Assembly: GCA_009777845.1 (NCBI GenBank)
Contig: WRLD01000005.1
Coordinates: forward strand, 52,243 to 116,242
Direction of reading: 5' to 3'
Length of the DNA: 64,000 bases
Origin: Defluviitaleaceae bacterium
GTDB taxonomy: Bacteria > Bacillota > Clostridia > Lachnospirales > WQUN01
The notes beneath the pieces are model-generated. The model had not been told where the DNA came from. It was given only the letters and a program-made list of their open reading frames with translations, and did no database searches. Positions 1 to 8,400 of the stretch are shown here, piece by piece (the stretch's first letter is position 1; each line of letters starts with the position of its first letter). The position numbers and the translations under genes are program-made.

Positions 1-285
1 ATGCAGCAACGCAATATTTGCGGTACGGTTGGGGTCATACTCTACAGCGGCGACCTTGGCGGGTATTCCGTCCTTGTCACGCTTAAAGTCAATTATGCGG
101 TATTTTATTTTTGCCCCGCCGCCCCTGTGCCTAACCGTGATTTTGCCCTGTCCGTTGCGGCCAGAGTGCTTTTTCAAGTGAACGGTAAGGCTTTTCTCCG
201 GTGTAGACTTCGTAATTTCCGCAAAATCGGAAACCGTCATCTGTCTTTGGGAGGGGGTTATGGGTCTATAGCGTTTTATGCCCAT
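1..285 (-). CDS. rplB: 50S ribosomal protein L2, N-terminal part (cut by the window edge)
   Basis: The minus strand reads from ATG at 285 into [15 protein letters not shown] and continues to the window edge without a stop, giving about 95 residues. The segment [17 protein letters not shown] is typical of bacterial L2, which binds 23S rRNA near the peptidyl transferase centre. A strong ribosome binding site (TAAAGGAG) lies just upstream, in the 21-bp gap after rplW. It is the fifth gene of the S10 operon, in the usual order S10-L3-L4-L23-L2. The C-terminal two thirds lie outside the window. Confidence 0.95.
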   Translation of the reverse strand, partial: MGIKRYRPITPSQRQMTVSDFAEITKSTPEKSLTVHLKKHSGRNGQGKITVRHRGGGAKIKYRIIDFKRDKDGIPAKVAAVEYDPNRTANIALLH

Positions 286-306
286 GAAAAATCTCCTTTA
301 CTTCTT

Positions 307-609
307 CTATATGCCCTCAAAGTATTCTATGGGGCTGCTGCTTGGAGTTAGCTTTACGATTGCCTTCTTACGTCTTGCCGTTTCGCCTGGCTTAGAGCCG
401 CGGCGCTGGCGTTTTTTCGGGTGGACATTCATTGTGTTTACTGATTCCACTGTCACGTTGTTAAAAAGCCGCTCGACCGCTTCTTTTATTTGGGTTTTTG
501 TTGCCTTGGGGTGAACGTAGAACGAGTACGCCTTTTCTTCAAGTAGATTCATGCTTTTTTCTGTCATAAGAGGCTTAAAAATGACATCATAATACTTTAG
601 GTCTGCCAT
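307..609 (-). CDS. rplW: 50S ribosomal protein L23
   Basis: A 100-residue L23. The N-terminal YYDVIFKPLMTEKSM matches the conserved start of the family, and the basic loop VHPKKRQRRGSKPG followed by RRKKAIVKL is the usual rRNA-binding extension. L23 sits at the polypeptide exit tunnel and docks trigger factor and SRP. The length is normal for bacteria. Its start overlaps the stop of rplD by a single base, which suggests translational coupling within the S10 operon. Confidence 0.97.
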   Translation of the reverse strand: MADLKYYDVIFKPLMTEKSMNLLEEKAYSFYVHPKATKTQIKEAVERLFNNVTVESVNTMNVHPKKRQRRGSKPGETARRKKAIVKLTPSSSPIEYFEGI

Positions 610-1229
610 TATGCGTACACCTCCTGCATTTTTTCTATAGCCGATTTGGTAATAACGAGGTTATCGTGGTATAGAATATCGTACACATTGATTGTGTTTA
701 CCCCCGCGGTTTTAACGCCTGGGATATTGCGAGCGGAGAGTACAACATTTCCGTTACCGCCGTCTATTACAAACAGTGCCTTGCCTAAGTCAAGATTTTT
801 GCATACGCTAGTCATTTGCTTTGTTTTAATTTCGGAAAACTCAAGGCTATCTAAAACAATCAGCTTGTCGTTAAGCACCTTATCCGTAAGCGCGGATTTT
901 AACGCCAGTCTTTTTAGTTTTTTGTTAAGTTTGATGGAAAAATCGCGTGGCTTGGGCGCGAACACTACGCCGCCGCCTTTCCATTGGGGCGAACGAATCG
1001 AACCCTGTCTAGCGCGCCCTGTTCCTTTTTGCCGCCACGGCTTTGCTCCGCCGCCGCGAACCTCTGCGCGAGTTTTTGCCGATTTTGTGCCTTGGCGTTG
1101 GTTGGCGAGATATTGTACAACTGCCATGTGTACGGCGTGCTTGTTTACCTCTACGCCAAAAATCGCATCGTCAAGCTCTATTTTGCCAACGGCATCGCCT
1201 TTAATATTTCTAACTGCTACTGAAGCCAT
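609..1229 (-). CDS. rplD: 50S ribosomal protein L4
   Basis: A 206-residue L4. The central stretch with RGGGAKPWRQKGTGRARQGS followed by SPQWKGGGVVFAPKPRD is the diagnostic extended loop that lines the exit tunnel and is the site of many macrolide-resistance mutations. Length and order between L3 and L23 are standard. In E. coli L4 also represses its own operon. Whether it does so here cannot be read from the sequence. Confidence 0.97.
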   Translation of the reverse strand: MASVAVRNIKGDAVGKIELDDAIFGVEVNKHAVHMAVVQYLANQRQGTKSAKTRAEVRGGGAKPWRQKGTGRARQGSIRSPQWKGGGVVFAPKPRDFSIKLNKKLKRLALKSALTDKVLNDKLIVLDSLEFSEIKTKQMTSVCKNLDLGKALFVIDGGNGNVVLSARNIPGVKTAGVNTINVYDILYHDNLVITKSAIEKMQEVYA

Positions 1230-1256
1230 GATTACAACTCCTTAATGTTCTGCACT

Positions 1257-1895
1257 TTAAACTTTAACCGTGCTTTTAATTGTTACGAGCGCGCCCCTTA
1301 TACCAGGTACTGCTCCGCGTATTAAAATCAAATTTTTGTCTGCATCAACACGAAAAACCTCTAAATTTTGGATTGTTGTTTTTTTCGCACCCATATGCCC
1401 TGGTAATTTTTTCCCTTTGCGAACTCTACCAGGCGTTGTGCCTGGCCCCATAGAACCATGTCCGCGGTGGTACTTAGAACCGTGTGTCATAGGCCCGCGG
1501 TGCATGTTGTGGCGTTTAATCGCGCCTTGGAAGCCTTTACCTTTAGAAGTGCCTGTTACGTCTACATGGTCGCCTGCGGAAAACATGTCTGCTTTAATTT
1601 CTCCGCCGACCTCAAATTTGTCACAATCGTCAAGGCGAAGCTCTTTCAACACACGCTTTGGCGCGGCGTTAGCACCCAAATGTGCTACAAAATGCCCTTG
1701 CTCTGGCTTGCTTACTAGCTTTGCTCGTATTTCGCCAAAGCCTACCTGCAATGCGGCGTAGCCGTCCTTCTCGACAGTTTTCTTTTGTACTATTGTACAA
1801 GGGCCTGCTTCGAGAACCGTAACGGGAACCATTTCGCCATTCTCTGTGAATATTTGTGTCATGCCGAGTTTTTTTGCTAAAATCGCTTTTTTCAC
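1257..1895 (-). CDS. rplC: 50S ribosomal protein L3
   Basis: A 212-residue L3 beginning [16 protein letters not shown]. The loop region includes [20 protein letters not shown], the conserved tip that reaches the peptidyl transferase centre and carries the glutamine/histidine environment linked to pleuromutilin and linezolid resistance. The gap of 17 bp to rpsJ contains the ribosome binding site. Operon position and length are normal. Confidence 0.97.
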   Translation of the reverse strand: MKKAILAKKLGMTQIFTENGEMVPVTVLEAGPCTIVQKKTVEKDGYAALQVGFGEIRAKLVSKPEQGHFVAHLGANAAPKRVLKELRLDDCDKFEVGGEIKADMFSAGDHVDVTGTSKGKGFQGAIKRHNMHRGPMTHGSKYHRGHGSMGPGTTPGRVRKGKKLPGHMGAKKTTIQNLEVFRVDADKNLILIRGAVPGIRGALVTIKSTVKV

Positions 1896-1912
1896 AATCT
1901 TTCGCTCCCGTT

Positions 1913-2224
1913 CTACATTATCTTGACCGCGATGTCCACGCCGTCGGGTAAGTCAAGGCGCGTGAGGGCATCTACGGTTTTTGGGGTAGGCATAAGAATA
2001 TCTATAAGACGTTTATGCGTACGCATCTCAAACTGCTCGCGGCTATCCTTGTACTTGTGTACCGCACGCAGAATTGTTACTATTTCTTTGTTTGTGGGCA
2101 AGGGTATAGGGCCGCAAATTTCCGCGCCTGTACGTTTTGCCGTTTCTATGATTTGTACCACAGACTGGTCAATGAGCTTGTGGTCGTATGCTTTAAGATT
2201 TATGCGTATTTTTTGGCTCTGCAT
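1913..2224 (-). CDS. rpsJ: 30S ribosomal protein S10
   Basis: A 103-residue S10, the first gene of the S10 operon. [17 protein letters not shown] at the N-terminus and [16 protein letters not shown] in the middle are family hallmarks, and the C-terminal [20 protein letters not shown] is intact. S10 is a head protein of the 30S subunit and, as NusE, part of antitermination complexes. The start is preceded by TTTGGAGGTAGCTT, a strong ribosome binding site. A consensus promoter lies about 85 bp upstream. Confidence 0.98.
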   Translation of the reverse strand: MQSQKIRINLKAYDHKLIDQSVVQIIETAKRTGAEICGPIPLPTNKEIVTILRAVHKYKDSREQFEMRTHKRLIDILMPTPKTVDALTRLDLPDGVDIAVKIM

Positions 2225-2309
2225 AAGCTACCTCCAAATTCTTCACGTTTCCGCGCGTGTCACTGTCGAACATCTTCCAACACGTTCCAAGAACACGCCA
2301 CAAGACATG

Positions 2310-2337
2310 ATTATATTTCTTTTTCGCCCGAAGTCAA
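2310..2337 (-). promoter_or_regulatory. Promoter of the S10 ribosomal operon
   Basis: On the minus strand TTGACT (2337-2332) and TATAAT (2315-2310) are separated by 16 bp, close to the vegetative sigma consensus. Transcription would start near 2303, leaving a leader of roughly 80 nt before rpsJ. No obvious leader hairpin of the L4-autoregulation type was recognised. Confidence 0.75.
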
Positions 2338-2423
2338 GTCTTTTTTTCAGAAAATTTACAAAAAATTTTTTTTAGGAAAATATTGGGGGATTTTGAACCG
2401 CAAAATTGACTCACAAAATCGAA

Positions 2424-2452
2424 TTGACATTTTTAATTCATTTGGATATACT
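2424..2452 (+). promoter_or_regulatory. Promoter of the hydrolase/channel/kinase operon
   Basis: TTGACA (2424-2429) and TATACT (2447-2452) with a 17-bp spacer, a near-perfect sigma-A promoter, 38 bp before the first start codon. It diverges from the S10 promoter, whose -35 lies about 90 bp away. Confidence 0.8.
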
Positions 2453-2490
2453 TCGTAAGATTTTGCAAGCAAGAAAGGACATGATACAAA

Positions 2491-3006
2491 ATGAAAGCAT
2501 TGGTTATAGTAGACATGCAAAACGACTTTATCGACGGCTCGCTCGGCACAAAGGAAGCCGCGGCAATCGTGCCTGCGGTCGCGGAGCGTATCAAAAATTC
2601 GTCCGACGAATTAGTTTTGTTTACGGCAGACACCCACGGCGAGGACTATTTATCCACGCCAGAGGGCAAAAAGCTGCCCGTTGTGCATTGCGTAAAAGGC
2701 ACGGACGGCTGGGAAATACACGAGGACGTTTTAACCGCCGCCGAGAACGCGATAACATTCGAGAAGCCAGTTTTTGGAAGCACCGCGCTTGTTGATTTCT
2801 TAAAAGGGAAAGAGCAGGAACTAACGCGCATAGAGCTTTTGGGGCTTTGCACGGACATATGCGTTATTTCTAACGCAATTATGCTCAAAAACGCCATGCC
2901 CAACATAGAAATTTATGTAAATGAAAAATGCTGTGCAGGCGTAACGCCCCAAAGCCACAAAGAGGCAATAAACGTAATGAAAATGTGCCAAATTAACATA
3001 ATATAA
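2491..3006 (+). CDS. Nicotinamidase-like cysteine hydrolase (isochorismatase superfamily)
   Basis: A 171-residue cysteine hydrolase of the isochorismatase fold. The catalytic triad can be placed at D8 (VIVDMQNDF), K92 (FEKPVFGS) and C124 (GLCTDICV). D47 and H49 (ADTHGEDY) with H66 (VVHCVKGTDGW) match the metal-binding residues of PncA nicotinamidases. The motif HCVKGTDGW is typical of short Firmicutes nicotinamidases, which turn nicotinamide into nicotinate and ammonia for NAD salvage. Other amides cannot be excluded. AAAGGA lies 12 bp before the ATG. It leads an operon with an amide/urea-type channel 16 bp downstream, which fits an uptake-and-deamidate unit (inference). Confidence 0.85.
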   Translation: MKALVIVDMQNDFIDGSLGTKEAAAIVPAVAERIKNSSDELVLFTADTHGEDYLSTPEGKKLPVVHCVKGTDGWEIHEDVLTAAENAITFEKPVFGSTALVDFLKGKEQELTRIELLGLCTDICVISNAIMLKNAMPNIEIYVNEKCCAGVTPQSHKEAINVMKMCQINII

Positions 3007-3022
3007 GAAAGGCGTGATTTAT

Positions 3023-3541
3023 TTGCTAGGAGTAAATTTACTATTTGCGGGGTTTGCATTGACCCTCAACGGAATCAGCTATCTAAAGAAAGTAGACGAC
3101 AACGCCAAGGCGTTTGCAAATGTTCTTGTCGGGCTTATAATCGGAATAAACGCCGTTTTCCAGACCTCGCAGGCGCATTTGTTCGCCGACCTGCCGTTAC
3201 ATGTGTATTACGGCTTTTCCGCGGCCATGTGGCTGTTTTCACTGAACTATTTTCTCATCGCCGCGCATATATTCTTTAAAAGCACCAACTGGAATGTTTT
3301 CGGCGTGTTCAGCATGTTTGCTATGCTCGTTTCCTTTACCTTTGCAGGCGAGGCGGCAATGGGCGGCTTGTGGGTATTTGTTTACCTATGGGGCATGTGG
3401 GGCGTTTTGTGGGCGCAGTCATTTGTTTCCATTTTGCTGGGAAGCAAGGCCATAGACAAGCTCTCGCCGCATGTTCTAATCCTCAACGGCGTGGCAAGCA
3501 CCTTTGTACCAGGGTTTTTAATGCTTTTAGGTGTGTTGTAA
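3023..3541 (+). CDS. AmiS/UreI-family amide/urea channel
   Basis: A small polytopic protein of about 172 residues with six predicted hydrophobic helices and almost no loops. LLGVNLLFAGFALTLNGIS, the central YYGFSAAMWLFSLNYF and WGVLWAQSFVSILLG align in order with the UreI/AmiS family of urea and short-chain amide channels. The open frame can be extended to GTG 3014, but AGAAAGG (3006-3012) then sits on the start. TTG 3023 has correct spacing and gives MLGVNLL, matching the UreI start. The stop overlaps the next ATG (TAATG), so translation is probably coupled. The neighbouring nicotinamidase-like enzyme suggests an amide substrate. This is inference. Confidence 0.8.
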   Translation: MLGVNLLFAGFALTLNGISYLKKVDDNAKAFANVLVGLIIGINAVFQTSQAHLFADLPLHVYYGFSAAMWLFSLNYFLIAAHIFFKSTNWNVFGVFSMFAMLVSFTFAGEAAMGGLWVFVYLWGMWGVLWAQSFVSILLGSKAIDKLSPHVLILNGVASTFVPGFLMLLGVL

Positions 3542-4629
3542 TGTTAAATATTAAGCCCAAAAACGTCTGCATGTTCGACCAGCTTTCCCTCGGCGAGGTA
3601 ATGCTGCGCCTTGACCCAAGCGAGGGGCGTATTCGCACCGCACGCAATTTCCGCGCCTGGGAGGGCGGCGGCGAGTACAATGTCGCGCGCGGCTTGCGTA
3701 AATGCTTCAAGCTACAGACCGCTGTCGTCACCGCGTTTGCGGACAACGACATCGGTTTTTTAATTGAGGATTTAATTTTGCAGGGCGGCGTGGACACTCG
3801 CTTTATTAAATGGGTAGAATATGACGGCATAGGCCGCGCCGCACGAAACGGCTTAAACTTCACAGAACGCGGCTACGGCGTTCGCGGCGCGGTGGGAATT
3901 AGCGACCGCGCGAATACCGCCGTGGCGAATTTAAAAAGCGGCGATATAGACTGGCAGCATATCTTTGGCGAATGCGGCGTACGCTGGTTTCACACAGGCG
4001 GTATCTTTGCCGCATTGTCCGAAAGCTCCGCACAGGTCGCGCTAGATGCGGTAAAATGTGCAAAAAAACACGGCACAATCGTAAGCTACGACCTAAACTA
4101 CCGCCCGTCCCTATGGGGACATATCGGCGGCAAAAAGAAAGCGCAGGAAGTAAACAAGGAAATAGCAAAATACATTGACGTTATGCTCGGCAACGAGGAG
4201 GATTTTACCGCTTGCCTTGGCTTAGAAACAGGAAGCGGCGACCTTTCCTGCCTAGACATAAACGGCTACAAAAACATGCTTCACGCCGCCCATACCGCCT
4301 ACCCCAATTTTAAGGTAATCGCCACGACCCTACGCGAGGTAAGCACCGCCACAATCAACGACTGGTCGGCGATTTGTTACGCAGACGGCGAAATTTATCA
4401 CGGCATGGAATTTAAAGCCCTAGAAATACTCGACCGTGTAGGCGGCGGCGATAGCTTCGCCTCGGGGCTTATTTATGGGCTAATGCAGCAAAAGGATTAT
4501 CAAACCGCGTTAAATTATGGCGTATGCCACGGCGCGCTAGCCATGACTACGGCTGGCGATACGTCCATGGCTTCGCTAAAGGAAGTGGAAGCGCTTATGC
4601 GCGGCGTAGGAGCGAGGGTTCAGCGATGA
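3541..4629 (+). CDS. PfkB-family sugar kinase, 2-keto-3-deoxygluconate kinase type
   Basis: A ribokinase/PfkB kinase of 362 residues. DRVGGGDSFASG near the C-terminus is the family's anion-hole and catalytic-base motif (normally DTxGAGD), and GNEEDF and SYDLNYRPSLW are the other conserved blocks. The long variant with LNFTERGYGVRGAVG is common in Clostridia and usually annotated as 2-dehydro-3-deoxygluconokinase, which phosphorylates KDG from pectin or uronate breakdown. ATG 3541 overlaps the previous stop. The longer frame back to 3370 is only a shadow of the channel gene. A link to the adjacent rhamnogalacturonan lyase is attractive but unproven. Confidence 0.85.
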   Translation: MLNIKPKNVCMFDQLSLGEVMLRLDPSEGRIRTARNFRAWEGGGEYNVARGLRKCFKLQTAVVTAFADNDIGFLIEDLILQGGVDTRFIKWVEYDGIGRAARNGLNFTERGYGVRGAVGISDRANTAVANLKSGDIDWQHIFGECGVRWFHTGGIFAALSESSAQVALDAVKCAKKHGTIVSYDLNYRPSLWGHIGGKKKAQEVNKEIAKYIDVMLGNEEDFTACLGLETGSGDLSCLDINGYKNMLHAAHTAYPNFKVIATTLREVSTATINDWSAICYADGEIYHGMEFKALEILDRVGGGDSFASGLIYGLMQQKDYQTALNYGVCHGALAMTTAGDTSMASLKEVEALMRGVGARVQR

Positions 4630-5495
4630 AAAAAATCATGGCGTTTTTGACGGTTATTCTAGTTTTCGGCGCGGTTATTTTTGCGTTAATTAAATTCCGC
4701 GACATAGCCGAGGTTTATATCGAAACGGAGCAAGCCCCCGAGCCGCAAGTGCAAGCTCCGCCCGTTGCCCAAACCGATTACATAGACGAGCTACTCGAAA
4801 AGCACGGCGATTTGTTGTCGGTATACTACGAAAACCTAGAAACAGGCTTTACCTATCGTTACAATGCCGATAGGCTATATTTTTCTGCCAGTGTACCAAA
4901 GGCGTTTTACGCGCTGTATGTATATTTGCTTGCAGAACAAGGGCTTGCAGACCTCGACACTCTGCACGAATTTACCGAAATTGACACAAACTGGGGCTCT
5001 GGCATAATCCAAAAAAATTACGACTACGGCGCGCAGTTTACACTACGCGAGCTATTACGCCTAAAAATAAGCGAAAGCGACAACGTAGCCACGCTTATGC
5101 TCGTGCGGCTTTTCGGCATAGCAAGCTACGCCGATTTTGTCAAGGAATCGGGCGGAAATCCGCGCCTCATAGGCGACAGGGTAATGAACTCCGAGCTATC
5201 CGCCAACGAAGCAGGGCTTTTTGCCCGCAAAATCTACGAATATATAGAATCTGACGCAGATTTTGCGGACTTGTTCAAGGCCTCGCTACTAGACAATCAA
5301 CACTCGTTTATCTCGTCCGCCTACCCCATAGCAAGCAAAACAGGCTGGACAGAGCCAAGGGCATGGCACGAAATGGCAATCGTTTACGCCCCCTCGCCCT
5401 TTACCCTAGTGATTTTGTCGGAACGCGAGGGCTGGACAGAGCAGGATTATGCGGATTTCGCGGAGATTTTGGGGGTGTTTGAGGGGTTTAACTAA
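4626..5495 (+). CDS. Membrane-anchored serine beta-lactamase-like hydrolase
   Basis: A 289-residue protein with an N-terminal hydrophobic segment (residues 5-23, no clear lipobox), a proline/glutamine-rich stalk, and a class A beta-lactamase-like domain. The SxxK motif is S89-V-P-K92, SDN is at 151-153, and KTG at 238-240. A clear Glu166-type omega-loop residue was not identified, so penicillin hydrolysis is doubtful and a cell-wall or ester-hydrolase role is possible. ATG 4626 overlaps the kinase stop (ATGA). The upstream extension of the frame lies inside the kinase gene. Its stop overlaps that of the convergent gene by 4 bp. Confidence 0.8.
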   Translation: MKKIMAFLTVILVFGAVIFALIKFRDIAEVYIETEQAPEPQVQAPPVAQTDYIDELLEKHGDLLSVYYENLETGFTYRYNADRLYFSASVPKAFYALYVYLLAEQGLADLDTLHEFTEIDTNWGSGIIQKNYDYGAQFTLRELLRLKISESDNVATLMLVRLFGIASYADFVKESGGNPRLIGDRVMNSELSANEAGLFARKIYEYIESDADFADLFKASLLDNQHSFISSAYPIASKTGWTEPRAWHEMAIVYAPSPFTLVILSEREGWTEQDYADFAEILGVFEGFN

Positions 5496-8400
5496 GCCCT
5501 TATATCCTCCAACCTAAACCCCACCAACAGCTTCAAAATCATTCTAACATCTTGCTCATTCACTACCCCATTGCCGTCTATATCCGCGGCGCGCAAGTCA
5601 ATGCTCACGTTCTCGCCCACTACATATCTAGCAATCGTAATCATGTCTATGATGTTAATAAAGCCGTTGCCGTCAACGTCCCCTATCACAAAATCCCCCT
5701 GCGGCACTCTGGCAAATCGGGTATTAGGCACAGGCATTTCACGAGCAAGCACACTAGCCGCCACCGTCGGCCCTATATAAAAGCTCGGGTGCGGCGGTTG
5801 GTTGTACGCCGCGTTTTGTAACGAAACGGCAAGGCGGTACGCTGGGTCGTGCATAAATGTGTAGAAGGTATACGGCGTGTGGTGGTTTGTGGTGTAAATG
5901 CGTAACGCCTGATTATTGCTCGTGCGTACGATTATTTCCTCGCGCCAATCGCCGAAAATATCCGCCTGCAAGCTAGGGTTTGACTTTGTTCCGTTTACGG
6001 AAAGCGTGCCTGTAAGGGTCTGCACGTTCGCGCGTGTCGCTTCTAGGCGGCTTGCGCCTGCGTTGCGTACTATGCCTACGCTCGGCTGATAGCTAAAATT
6101 AAAATTCGTTAGCCGTGATATTGACAACGCGGCATCGCCGCCGCCGTCCAAAAATTCCCTCATTAACGCGCCCGTCCAATACACCATAAAGTTAATGGGA
6201 ACTCCGCCGCTTACGTGAATTTGTTCGCCTGTAAGCATATTGTGAATAGGCGTTCCGCCAGAAGCCCATACCTCAAAGCCTGGCAACGGCGTAATATTGC
6301 CCATTGCTCCGCGCCCTACATCGTTTGCGGCTGTGCTGTGTGTCCACACAGGGCGGCCAGTCGCGGCGTGAAACAGCGTTACATTGTCGGGCGGCCCTGC
6401 TTCGTGCGGGCTAAATCTATAAAGCTCACGCGAATTAGGGAAAATAGCCGTTTGGTGCAGTGCATCGCCATGCCCCACGTTTATTGTACCTCTGTCGCCT
6501 GTAGCCGCCCAAAGGATTCTGCCGCGGTGGTCTAAGGTCACCGAGCCAAAGCTAACCTCGTCATAGCCGTCAAAGTTTACATCGCCAACAATCATTTGGT
6601 GATTACCGCCTGTAGGCGTACCCCATTCACGGAAATCATACTGCCAAATCGCTTGTATTTTGCCGTCAATAAGCTGATACGCCGCCGCAAACGAGGGATT
6701 GTAGTGCTGTCGCGCTTCCACTACTGTGGGCCACGGCTCCGCGCCCTCTACGCCGCCCTTTGGCATAAACGCAACCGCGCCCATAAAGCGGTCGGAGCGG
6801 TTTTGATTTGTATCGCCCCAGCCGCCGCGGTTTATTCCATACGGCGCGAAGTATTCGACTGTATCTAGCGGCAAGCCAGTAAGCCCGTCAAACACGGTAA
6901 AAAATTCTGGGCCGTTGTTTATTCTGCCTACCGCGCCTGTGTTGTTTACGTTCCTTACAGGGCAACGAGTACCGCCAATCCATACATTGCTAGGGTTGCT
7001 TACCCAGTTACCGCCAGAGGCGGAATCGCGGTTATAAAACCCTCGCGAGAAGTTCAATAGCCCGTGATAATTAAAATTGCCCGAGTGGTTATTTGTGCCA
7101 TTTCCGCCAATAATATACACTGGCGTACCGCCCTCAAAGGTTTCCAAGACTAAGCCAGTTACAGGGTCGGGGTGGTATACCCTCGTTCCCTCCGAGGTAG
7201 CTATAGCAAACTTGGCGAAGCCGCTATTGTCTAGGTCGAAGAAGTGCATGGGCGCGATATGCTCGCCCGAGGTGCGGTTTATGCCCCAGTTGATACGCCA
7301 CAAAAGCTCACTCGCGCCAGTCGTGGGCGAAAATTTATACATATCATAAATTGTTTCGCCTGTATGCCGTGCGGAAAGCCCTGGGTCGCGCTGCATATTT
7401 GTTGTCCATTTTACTAAAATTTCGTATTGACCGTCGCTGTCCACGTCCGCCACGGACATGTCGCTTACGATATAGTCGATTGTGGTCGTTGGGTTCTCCG
7501 TAGACGGATAATTTAATACGCCGTTATAGGCAAGCGCAGGATTTGGGCGTGAGCGCGGCTGTTGCAGCGGCACTTGCAAATAATTGTTAGCAAGCCTAAC
7601 GCCATAGCCTGCCGTAACGCTGTCGCGGCTTTCGCCCACCGGTACTACCCAGTAGCCGTCGCCCGCCGCGCCGCCAGTGTCTATGAAGTTTGTGGCGTTT
7701 GTGGCTGTAGCTATGCGTGTATCGCTGCCTCCCCTAAGCCTAAACACATCAAAGCGCATGTCCTGCGCGTATTCCTCCGCGGACAATCGCCACTGCACTA
7801 GAGTACCGCCGCCGCTATTGTTCGGCACAGCGACAACGCCCCTGTCGAGCCATTCCACAGGTCGCGCGAAGTCGTGCAATAGCCCTGTCCGTACTTCCAC
7901 GAATATTTTCGGCTTTACGCCCATTCTGTTATGGGCTACGCCGTTTACGTCCGTGGTTGTTCCAGTAAATTCATATACTCCCGCTCTATTGGAATCAAAT
8001 ACCATGGTGGTGGGCTTTTCCGCCGTGCGAGTCCACGGCATATCTGTCACCGCCCAAGAAATAGGCACAGTCGCGGAGCTTCCGTCAAAAAGAATTGCCT
8101 GTATTTGTGTAGGCAGATTTAAATCGGCTATTTGCGCGCCTTTGTCCGCGGTAATAAACCAATTTTGCCACAGAGTGGCGTTTGCTCCTGGGTCTACAGG
8201 GCTAGGCGGCGCGCCTAGCATAGCAGGCGGCACAAAGTCAACAATCGTGTTTGTATGATGTGCTTCGTAGAAAAAGAACAGATTGTCTATGCCATTATTG
8301 TCCGTGGAAATATTCACGCCAGACGGCCTTGTGTAGTTCCACACTACCGAGGAAATATCCGAGCCGCTTATCGGCACAGTAACGTCTGCAAGCACTGCCG

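Noticed and set aside
1..351. Plus-strand open frame of 116 codons at the window start
   Set aside because: It is the antisense shadow of rplB. The minus strand encodes an unmistakable L2 N-terminus.
3370..3540. 57-codon N-terminal extension of the sugar kinase
   Set aside because: It is out-of-frame sequence of the channel gene. Family alignment and coupling favour ATG 3541.
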